Below, one piece after another: positions 1-5,016 of a stretch of DNA of 6,516 nt (positions are counted from its first letter, which is position 1; each line of letters begins with the position of its first letter). Both the position numbers and the translations under genes were made by a program. Under the pieces are notes generated by a model that was given only the letters and a program-made list of their open reading frames with translations, did no database searches and was not told where the DNA came from. This stretch comes from an uncultured Eubacteriales bacterium (GTDB taxonomy: Bacteria; Bacillota; Clostridia; Oscillospirales; Oscillospiraceae), in assembly GCA_900553135.1 (NCBI GenBank), contig USCO01000123.1, positions 1-6,516 on the forward strand, written 5' to 3'.

Positions 1-110
1 AACCGGCACCGCCAGCCGCTGGCCACCAGGCGGTACCCCTTCTTCCGCAAATACTCCCCCGCCAGGGCCTCTCCCCAGCGGCCCAGCAGGCGGCTGTCCT
101 GCCCGCTCAC
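1..110 (-). CDS. YraN/UPF0102 family putative endonuclease, 5' part only
   Basis: The first 36 codons of a gene that runs out of the left edge of the window. The start is GTG at 110-108, and the reading begins MSGQDSRLLGRWGEALAGEY and continues through LRKKGYRLVASGWRCR. The G-x-x-GE-x-x-A-x-x-YL-x-x-x-GY pattern, with the invariant Glu at residue 14, is the N-terminal signature of UPF0102 (YraN), a small protein of about 115-130 residues with a restriction-endonuclease-like fold and no firmly proven role. The later catalytic part (GEIDLI-type motif) is outside the window. The start overlaps the rnhB stop as GTGA and no good Shine-Dalgarno site precedes it, so translation is probably coupled to rnhB. 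rnhB followed by yraN is a common gene order in Firmicutes, which supports the call. The short visible length is the main limit. Confidence 0.8.
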   Translation of the reverse strand, partial: MSGQDSRLLGRWGEALAGEYLRKKGYRLVASGWRCR

Positions 111-712
111 AGGTTCTTTAAAAAGGTGCGGCGGTGGATGGGACTGGGGCCGTAGGCCCGCAGCAGCTCGTAGTGGAGCTTGGTCCCATAGCCCTTGTGC
201 TTTTCAAACTGGTACTGGGGGTACTCCCGGGCCAGTTCCAGCATGCAGTGGTCCCGGCTCACCTTGGCCAGCACCGAGGCCGCGGCGATGGACGCCGACA
301 GGGAATCTCCCTTTACAATACAGACGTGGGGCGTGGTAATAGCGAAGCTGCGCCCCTTGTCCCGGTTGCCGTCGATGAGGGCGTACACGCCCTCCTGCCC
401 CAGGCCGTCGATGGCCAGCTGCATGGCCTTCATGCGGGCGCTGAGAATGTCGGTGCGGTCGATCTCCTCGGCCTCCACCCGGGCCACCGCCCAGGCCACC
501 GCCCGCTCCTGGATCACAGGGAACAAAGCCTCCCGCTTTTTCTCCGTCAGCTTTTTGGAGTCGTTGAGACCGGGGATGTCCTCCCCAAAGGGGAGCACCA
601 CCGCCGCGGCGTACACCGGACCCGCCAGGGGGCCCGCTCCCGCCTCGTCGCAGCCGCACACCAGAGGATGGCCCTGGTCCAGGGCCTGCTGCTCATACTG
701 CCAAAGTTCCAT
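107..712 (-). CDS. rnhB: Ribonuclease HII
   Basis: A 201-residue ribonuclease HII, the enzyme that cuts the RNA strand of RNA/DNA hybrids and nicks 5' of single ribonucleotides misincorporated in DNA. All landmarks are visible: the CDEAGAGPLAGPV block at 21-33 (catalytic D22 and E23), LNDSKKL at 49-55, D114 in IDGN, D136 in VKGDS, SIAAASVLAKVSRD at 141-154, KHKGYGTKLH at 171-180 and the C-terminal GPSPIHRRTF at 188-197. The four acidic residues D22, E23, D114 and D136 form the expected two-metal site. Two oddities: the usual GRG motif after DEA is GAG here, and the stretch between D114 and D136 is a few residues longer than in E. coli or B. subtilis. The length fits the short form without the N-terminal extension of B. 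subtilis RnhB. The ATG at 712 follows an AAGGAGGG site by 7 nt. It lies 3 nt after tsaE and overlaps the downstream yraN-like gene, so it is mid-operon. Confidence 0.97.
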   Translation of the reverse strand: MELWQYEQQALDQGHPLVCGCDEAGAGPLAGPVYAAAVVLPFGEDIPGLNDSKKLTEKKREALFPVIQERAVAWAVARVEAEEIDRTDILSARMKAMQLAIDGLGQEGVYALIDGNRDKGRSFAITTPHVCIVKGDSLSASIAAASVLAKVSRDHCMLELAREYPQYQFEKHKGYGTKLHYELLRAYGPSPIHRRTFLKNL

Positions 713-715
713 GGT

Positions 716-1156
716 TCAGCCCTCCTTAGAGAGGTCGGGGGCGTTTTCCACCGAGATGATCCGCTGCTGGTCGTGGGCGCCCCGGCGGATGTCCACCCGC
801 ACCGCGTCCCCTTCCAGGGCCCCGGCCACGTTTTCACTCCACTCCACGGCGCACACGCCCCCACGGGCCAAGTAGTCGTCCCAGCCGATGTCGAACAGTT
901 CCTCTTCCCCGCCCAGGCGGTACATATCAAAGTGGAACAGGGGCATCCGCCCCCCCTCATATTCGTTGACAATGGTAAAGGTGGGGCTGGTCACTCCGCC
1001 CTCAATGCCCAAGCCACGGGCCAGGCCCCGGGTAAAGGCGGTCTTGCCCGCACCCAGGTCGCCGGTGTAGGCCACCACGCTGCCCGGCGTCAAAACGGCC
1101 GCCAGGCGGCGGCCAAGCTCCTCGGTCTCCTCAGGACTGTTGGTGATATATTCCAT
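716..1156 (-). CDS. tsaE: tRNA N6-threonylcarbamoyladenosine (t6A) biosynthesis ATPase TsaE
   Basis: A 146-residue P-loop ATPase of the TsaE (YjeE/YdiB) family. With TsaB and TsaD it supports transfer of the threonylcarbamoyl group to A37 of ANN-decoding tRNAs; ATP hydrolysis by TsaE resets the complex. The Walker A motif GDLGAGKT is at 32-39, followed by SPTFTIVNEY at 57-66 (switch-like loop), HFDMYRL at 75-81 and the family VEW motif at 104-106. The length is typical. I choose the ATG at 1156 over an in-frame GTG at 1177: an AAGGAGGG site lies 6 nt before the ATG, whereas it would fall inside the coding sequence of the longer form, and the extra seven residues (start MNKGGLQ) are simply that site translated. 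It is first in a leftward operon with rnhB, driven by an extended -10 promoter about 45 nt upstream. The usual partner tsaB is not next to it; rnhB follows after 3 nt. Confidence 0.95.
   Translation of the reverse strand: MEYITNSPEETEELGRRLAAVLTPGSVVAYTGDLGAGKTAFTRGLARGLGIEGGVTSPTFTIVNEYEGGRMPLFHFDMYRLGGEEELFDIGWDDYLARGGVCAVEWSENVAGALEGDAVRVDIRRGAHDQQRIISVENAPDLSKEG
720..727 (-). promoter_or_regulatory. rnhB ribosome binding site inside the tsaE 3' end
   Basis: AAGGAGGG lies 7 nt before the rnhB ATG. The same bases encode the final residues (Lys-Glu-Gly) of TsaE, so the last codons of one gene are fixed by the need to start the next. It supports both the rnhB start and co-translation of the two genes. 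Confidence 0.85.
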
Positions 1157-1162
1157 CTGGAG

Positions 1163-1170
1163 CCCTCCTT
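1163..1170 (-). promoter_or_regulatory. tsaE ribosome binding site that fixes the start
   Basis: AAGGAGGG sits 6 nt before the ATG at 1156-1154. Because a competing in-frame GTG (1177-1175) lies upstream of this site, the site decides in favour of the shorter protein. Confidence 0.85.
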
Positions 1171-1200
1171 TGTTCACAGATTGTTTTTGAATTTAAGGAG

Positions 1201-1230
1201 ATTATAACATACTTCCCGTTTACCTTTCCA
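1201..1230 (-). promoter_or_regulatory. Promoter of the tsaE-rnhB-yraN operon
   Basis: Read on the minus strand, a perfect TATAAT (1206-1201) is preceded by TG one base away (TGTTATAAT), an extended -10 element. An 18-nt spacer separates it from TGGAAA (1230-1225), which matches the -35 consensus at 4 of 6 bases. Transcription would begin near 1194, leaving a leader of about 38 nt before the tsaE ATG. It looks like a housekeeping sigma-A promoter; the start site is inferred. Confidence 0.65.
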
Positions 1231-1247
1231 GCAAAAAGTGATAAAAT
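1219..1247 (+). promoter_or_regulatory. Promoter of rodA (and probably the SLH gene)
   Basis: TTTACC at 1219-1224 (4 of 6 bases of TTGACA), a 17-nt spacer and TAAAAT at 1242-1247 (5 of 6 bases of TATAAT), with TG one base before the -10 (TGATAAAAT). Transcription should begin near 1254, giving a leader of about 28 nt before the GTG start at 1282. The -35 hexamer directly abuts that of the opposing tsaE promoter. The local AT-rich patch in GC-rich surroundings supports a promoter role. Confidence 0.6.
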
Positions 1248-1281
1248 ATATGCCCGTATCCTAGGAAAGCGAGGTCCGCCC

Positions 1282-2469
1282 GTGAAGACATTGTTTTCTC
1301 CCCTGGAGGAGTTTTGGAAAAAAGGCGATATGTTTTTGCTGTCGCTGTGCCTTCTGGCCAGCGGTTTTGGAGTGATGCTCATTTATTCCGCCACCCGGTG
1401 GAATGTGGAGGACAAGGGCAGAGAGGTGATCATTCAGTTGATCGCCATCCTGCTGGGCGTCATCATCTACATCTTCTGCACCTACGTGGATTTTCAGCTG
1501 TTCGTGGAGAAAAACTGGAAGTGGCTGCTGGCCTTCAACGTGTTTTTCATCCTGCTCATCCTCACCCCCCTGGGCTATGAGGCGGGCGGCAACCGCAACT
1601 GGCTCCACTTCCCCTTCCTGCCCATGAACATCCAACCCAACGAGATCGTCAAGATCCCCTTCATCCTGCTGCTCTCGCTACAGATCACCAAGATTCAGCA
1701 GGACGGCCGGGACATCGGTTCCATCCCTTCGGTGATCCAGATCGGCGGCCACACCCTGTTTATGCTGGCCCTCATTGCCGCAGTATGCGGAGACATGGGC
1801 ATGTGCGTGGTGTACACCTTTATCTTTGTGGTCATGTCCTGGAGCGCCGGAGTGAAGGTGCGCTGGTTCCTGCTGGCCGGGTTCATCCTGGTGACCACCT
1901 TTGTGATTTTGTGGGTCTTTATTCTGCCCGAGACCAAGGCCTGGGACAGCCTGTACCTCATCAAGCGCTTCCGGGTCATCTTTGACCACAGCTACGAGCC
2001 CCAGGACGTGGGCTTCCAGCAGACCCGCTCCATTATGGCCATCGGCTCGGGGCAGATCTTCGGCAAAGGTTATCTCCAGGGCAACATGACCCAGTCCCCC
2101 TACGAGTCCACCCTCCCCGCCCGTGACACCGACTTCATCTTCGCCGTGTGCGGCGAGGAGTTCGGCATGGTGGGCTGCCTGCTGCTGCTGGGCCTGCTGA
2201 CCCTCATCATCCTGCGGTGCATCTGGGTGGCCCGGACGGCCAACTCCCCCTTCTACGCCTACGTGTCCATGGGTATGGCGGGCATGCTCATCGTCCAGAT
2301 AGCCGCCAATGTGGGCATGTGCCTGTTCCTCTTCCCCGTCATGGGTCTGACCCTCCCCTTCATCAGCTACGGCGGCTCCTCCATCATCACCCTCTTTGCC
2401 GCCATGGGCATCGTCTCCAGCGCCAAGGCCCGGACACTGCCCAGCTGGCTGCGGGACCGGGGCGCGTAA
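1282..2469 (+). CDS. rodA: SEDS-family peptidoglycan glycosyltransferase, RodA type
   Basis: A 395-residue polytopic membrane protein of the SEDS (FtsW/RodA/SpoVE) family, which polymerises lipid II into glycan strands at the membrane together with a class B PBP. About ten hydrophobic segments are visible, beginning at residue 17. Family landmarks: GGNRNW at 102-107, NIQPNE at 116-121, GDMGM at 170-174 in place of the usual PDLGT, KRFRVIFD at 228-235, AIGSGQIFGKGYLQG at 253-267, TDFIFAVCGEEFG at 283-295 (the catalytic Asp corresponds to D284) and LPFISYGGSS at 358-367. The AIGSG...GKG...LQG string before TDFIF favours elongation-type RodA over FtsW, but SpoVE or FtsW cannot be excluded without a tree. 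The residue before the catalytic block is Ala (LPARDTDF) where Glu is common. The start is GTG, preceded by GAGGT with 6 nt spacing. It is divergent from tsaE; the SLH gene follows 81 nt downstream. Confidence 0.93.
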   Translation: MKTLFSPLEEFWKKGDMFLLSLCLLASGFGVMLIYSATRWNVEDKGREVIIQLIAILLGVIIYIFCTYVDFQLFVEKNWKWLLAFNVFFILLILTPLGYEAGGNRNWLHFPFLPMNIQPNEIVKIPFILLLSLQITKIQQDGRDIGSIPSVIQIGGHTLFMLALIAAVCGDMGMCVVYTFIFVVMSWSAGVKVRWFLLAGFILVTTFVILWVFILPETKAWDSLYLIKRFRVIFDHSYEPQDVGFQQTRSIMAIGSGQIFGKGYLQGNMTQSPYESTLPARDTDFIFAVCGEEFGMVGCLLLLGLLTLIILRCIWVARTANSPFYAYVSMGMAGMLIVQIAANVGMCLFLFPVMGLTLPFISYGGSSIITLFAAMGIVSSAKARTLPSWLRDRGA

Positions 2470-2513
2470 ACATTTTCCCAACGCGGCATATTTCCCTTCC
2501 CTTAGCAAACAAT

Positions 2514-2549
2514 ACGGGTATCCCCATCTCACAAAGGAGGTTTACCCGT
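2514..2549 (+). promoter_or_regulatory. Hairpin enclosing the SLH gene ribosome binding site
   Basis: ACGGGTA at 2514-2520 and TACCCGT at 2543-2549 are perfect 7-base inverted arms around a 22-nt loop. The loop contains AAAGGAGG (2533-2540), the Shine-Dalgarno site, and the 3' arm ends one base before the TTG start at 2551. The site itself stays unpaired, but the structure places the start codon against a helix and could tune initiation. The pairing is seen directly; any regulatory effect is inference. Confidence 0.4.
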
Positions 2550-2550
2550 T

Positions 2551-3855
2551 TTGAAACACTTCTCCCCCTTCCGCGGCGGCCTGGGGGCCGTCCTGGCGGC
2601 CGCTCTGGTGCTGTGTCTGGTCCAGCCCGCCGCCGCCTTCTTCTGGGACAAAAAGGAGTCGCCCTCCGCCGTCCCTGACTTCTCCAAAAACTGCCTGGCC
2701 GGCGAGTCCATCTCCTTCACCCAGGAGGACTTCGCCCAGGCCAGCGCCATCACCCTGAGTACCCTGCCCGACCCGGGCACGGGCACCCTCACCCTGGGCG
2801 GTCAGCCTCTGTCCGCCGGGTCCGTCATTGAGGCCTCCGCTCTGGCCGGGCTCACCTTCCAGTGCGCCGCCCAGCCCAGCGCGGACACCGCCACCTTTAC
2901 CTTCACCGCCGCCTTCTCCGGGCAGGCCGGGCAGTCGGAGCCCACCACTGTCACCCTCTATTTTCTGAAGGAAAACAACCAGCCTCCCATTGCCCGGAAC
3001 ATGGACCTGGCCACCTACCGCAACATCGCCATCACGGGCTACTTTGACGCCGTGGACGGCGAGGGGGACCCCCTCACCTTCCAGCTGGTGAAAACCCCCG
3101 CCCGGGGCGAGGTGACCATGGCCGAGGACGGCTCGGCCCGCTTTGTCTACACCCCCTATGAGAACAAGACAGGCAAGGACACCTTCACCTACACTGCCAC
3201 CGACTCGGCGGGCAACACCTCCCAGACGGCCACCGTTACCATCAACATCAGCAAGCCCGACACCAAGGTCACCTACTCCGACCTCAGCGGCGACCCCGCC
3301 CACAAGGCGGCCATCCGCCTGGCGGAGGAGGACATCTTTGTGGGGGCCTGCATGAACGGGCAGTACTTCTTCCAGCCTGACCAGCCCGTCACCCGGGCGG
3401 AATTTTTGTCCATGGCCATGGCCGCCGCCCAGCTGGCGCCCCTGGAGGACGTGTCGGTCACCGGCTTCTCCGACGACGAGGCCATCCCCACCTGGGCCAA
3501 GGGCGCCGTCTCCGCCGCGTTGAAGGCGGGGGTCATCCAGGGCAGCCGCTCTGACTCCGGAGCCCCTGTATTCCAGGCGGAGGAGGGCATCACCCAGGGT
3601 GAGGCTGACGTGATGCTGGACCAGCTGCTGGACATCTCCGACGTGCCCATGGAGGTCTTCTCCCCTCAGGCCGGGGAAGGCCACTGGGCGGGCCAGGCCG
3701 CGGCCAATCTGGCCGCCTCCGGCGTGGTGCGCCTGGAGGACACCAGCACTGACGCCCTGAGCCAGACCCTTACCCGGGGGCAGGCCGCCATGCTGCTGGA
3801 CGGCGCGCTGGACGTGATGGCCGCCCGGGAGGCCGACGGCTGGCTGCCCTGGTAA
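2551..3855 (+). CDS. Secreted SLH-domain protein with two cadherin/Ig-like domains
   Basis: A 434-residue exported surface protein. Residues 1-29 are a signal peptide: basic start KHFSPFR, hydrophobic core to V24, and an AAA cleavage site after A29. No lipobox is seen. Residues ~40-140 form a beta-rich domain with ISFTQEDF, TLPDPGTGTLTLGGQPL and a closing TFTFTAAF, the pattern of cadherin-like repeats of bacterial adhesins; C48 and C105 could form a disulfide. Residues ~144-234 form a second beta-sandwich (NQPPIARN... DGEGDPLTF... ARFVYTPYENKTGKDTFTYTATD), like tandem Ig/cadherin repeats, with a possible Ca site at D166-D173. Residues ~242-434 hold three SLH units, with TRAE at 281-284, TQGE at 348-351 and TRGQ at 408-411; the third is the most degenerate. 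SLH trios bind pyruvylated secondary wall polymer. The start is TTG with AAAGGAGG 10 nt upstream; no other start fits. It sits 81 nt after rodA with no terminator between. Its ligand is unknown. Confidence 0.9.
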   Translation: MKHFSPFRGGLGAVLAAALVLCLVQPAAAFFWDKKESPSAVPDFSKNCLAGESISFTQEDFAQASAITLSTLPDPGTGTLTLGGQPLSAGSVIEASALAGLTFQCAAQPSADTATFTFTAAFSGQAGQSEPTTVTLYFLKENNQPPIARNMDLATYRNIAITGYFDAVDGEGDPLTFQLVKTPARGEVTMAEDGSARFVYTPYENKTGKDTFTYTATDSAGNTSQTATVTINISKPDTKVTYSDLSGDPAHKAAIRLAEEDIFVGACMNGQYFFQPDQPVTRAEFLSMAMAAAQLAPLEDVSVTGFSDDEAIPTWAKGAVSAALKAGVIQGSRSDSGAPVFQAEEGITQGEADVMLDQLLDISDVPMEVFSPQAGEGHWAGQAAANLAASGVVRLEDTSTDALSQTLTRGQAAMLLDGALDVMAAREADGWLPW

Positions 3856-3857
3856 AG

Positions 3858-3892
3858 AAAAACCCCTTCCGCTGCTGCGGAAGGGGTTTTTT
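3858..3892. terminator. Bidirectional intrinsic terminator
   Basis: A 15-bp perfect stem: AAAAACCCCTTCCGC at 3858-3872 and its complement at 3877-3891, with a TGCT loop and T to 3892. The 5' A-run and 3' T-run make it work on both strands. It begins 3 nt after the SLH stop and ends 6 nt from the radical SAM stop, so it serves both converging operons. Confidence 0.95.
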
Positions 3893-3897
3893 ACATG

Positions 3898-4776
3898 TTA
3901 AATGCCGCGGTTCAGGGTCCGTCTCAGGCGAATCTTTCCCGCCAGAGCTTGGTCCAGCAGGTCCAGGAACTTCTGCCGGTCCTCGGGCAGGCCGCCCTTC
4001 AGGGGCAGGTAGTTGGAGGCGTGGTTGCTGGTAAAGTGCAGCGGGTCCACGTCCAGGTTCTCCACCAGCAGGTGGCACTCCTCCAAAATCTGGTCAGGAG
4101 TGCACACCTGGAACCGCCCGGCCAGCACGTCCTCCCCCAGGGGGGTGCCCTTGGCGGGGGCGAAGGTCATGGCGGACAGGTGCCGGGGCTTCATGGCGTT
4201 GATCATCTTGGCGGTGGACAGGATGTGCTCCTCCCAGTCGCCCCCCTGGCCGGTGAGGCCCATGATGACGATGGCCCACAGGTCAAAACCCGCCGCCACC
4301 AGCTTCTGCCCCGCCTCCAGCATCTCAGCGGCGGTGACGCCCTTGTTGATGGCCTTCAGCACGGCGTCGCTGCCGCTCTCCACGCCCAGGTAGGCCCGGT
4401 TGAGTCCCGCCTGGCGGATGTCCCGCAGCTCCTCAGGGGACTTGGCCAGGGTGCTGCGGGGCCCGGCATAGGTGGTCACCTTCTCCAGGGCGGGGAAGGT
4501 GGCATACAGCTTCTCCAGCACCCGGATAAGGTCGCCGGTCTTCATGATCACCGCGTCTCCGTCCATGAGGAACACTCGCTTGAGGCCGGGGCCGTAGTAG
4601 TCCCGGGCCATGTCGATGTCCTCCAAAATCTCCTCCACCGGGCGGATGCGGAACTGCTTTCCCTTGTACATAGCGCAGAAGGTACACTTGTTGTAGGAGC
4701 ACCCGATGGTACACTGGAGCAGGTAGCTCTTCCACTCTCCCGGGGGCCGGTACAGTACGTCGCTGTCGTATCTCAT
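3898..4776 (-). CDS. Radical SAM protein of unknown function (COG1032/Elp3-like type)
   Basis: A 292-residue radical SAM protein. The cluster-binding region is CTIGCSYNKCTFCAMYKGKQ at 22-41. C26, C31 and C34 give CX4CX2C, not the classical CX3CX2C; C22 lies three residues before C26 and is a possible alternative ligand. The aromatic residue before the last Cys (F33) is the normal SAM-adenine contact position. Further TIM-barrel signs are MDGDAVIM at 71-78, YLGVESGSDAVLKAINKG at 129-146 (the Glu and Ser that contact SAM in relatives) and IMGLTGQGG at 171-179, with TFAPAKGTPLG at 204-214 near the barrel end. It has no B12-binding N-terminal domain and no obvious auxiliary-cluster Cys set; C225 and C234 are isolated. 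The substrate cannot be read from sequence. The ATG at 4776 follows an AAGGAAAGGA stretch at suitable distance. It is last in the rarA/regulator/DUF951 operon, 28 nt after DUF951, and ends at the terminator. Confidence 0.9.
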   Translation of the reverse strand: MRYDSDVLYRPPGEWKSYLLQCTIGCSYNKCTFCAMYKGKQFRIRPVEEILEDIDMARDYYGPGLKRVFLMDGDAVIMKTGDLIRVLEKLYATFPALEKVTTYAGPRSTLAKSPEELRDIRQAGLNRAYLGVESGSDAVLKAINKGVTAAEMLEAGQKLVAAGFDLWAIVIMGLTGQGGDWEEHILSTAKMINAMKPRHLSAMTFAPAKGTPLGEDVLAGRFQVCTPDQILEECHLLVENLDVDPLHFTSNHASNYLPLKGGLPEDRQKFLDLLDQALAGKIRLRRTLNRGI

Positions 4777-4804
4777 AACAATTTCCTTTCCTTCTCAAAA
4801 AATA

Positions 4805-5002
4805 TTACACGTCTACAGGCTGGCCGTCCCGCAGGACCTGGCGCATGCTTTTTTCCGCCTTGCTCCGGGGGATCATGACCTCCCGGCCGCAGCCCTGGCA
4901 GCGCAGCTTGAAGTCCATCCCCACCCGCAAAACGAGCCACTCCCGGCTGCCGCAGGGATGGGTCTTTTTCATCTTCATCACATCGTTGACATGGATGTCC
5001 AT
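4805..5002 (-). CDS. DUF951 family small protein
   Basis: A 65-residue protein matching the DUF951 family (B. subtilis YyzM is, as I recall, a member), which is widespread in Firmicutes. The signature is seen in order: KKTHPCGSREW at 12-22, LRVGMDFKLRCQGCGREVMI at 25-44 and PRSKAEKSM at 45-53. C17, C35 and C38 (HPCG plus CxGC) with H15 suggest a small metal- or nucleic-acid-binding beta fold, but that is inference; no function is established that I know of. ATG at 5002 follows GGGGAGG by 5 nt. It starts 14 nt after the response regulator stop and precedes the radical SAM gene by 28 nt, so it is co-transcribed with both. Confidence 0.92.
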   Translation of the reverse strand: MDIHVNDVMKMKKTHPCGSREWLVLRVGMDFKLRCQGCGREVMIPRSKAEKSMRQVLRDGQPVDV

Positions 5003-5016
5003 GGTTTCCTCCCCTC

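Noticed and set aside
1157..1170. Small palindrome GGAGGGCTCC at the tsaE ribosome binding site
   Set aside because: The arms leave only a 2-nt loop, too tight to form a hairpin; the match follows from the Shine-Dalgarno sequence.
134..1207. Long plus-strand open frame (357 codons) opposite rnhB and tsaE
   Set aside because: It is antisense to two genes with clear family motifs, is rich in His, Gly, Arg and Pro as expected from reverse GC-rich codons, shows no motif and crosses the divergent promoter.
2461..2495. Possible terminator after rodA (GGCGCG ... CGCGGC)
   Set aside because: Only 4-5 bases can pair around a loop of about 20, with no T-run. Not adequate for an intrinsic terminator, so read-through into the SLH gene is assumed.
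1678..2532. Minus-strand open frame (284 codons) opposite rodA
   Set aside because: Composition (Gly, His, Asp, Gln) is that of reversed hydrophobic codons, and it has no domain. Shadow of the membrane protein gene.
2542..3684. Minus-strand open frame (380 codons) opposite the SLH gene
   Set aside because: Glycine-rich, motif-free and fully inside a gene with signal peptide and SLH domains; a product of high GC at third positions.
3895..4878. Plus-strand open frame (327 codons) opposite the radical SAM gene
   Set aside because: It starts beside the terminator, has no ribosome binding site and no motif, and overlaps DUF951. Shadow frame.
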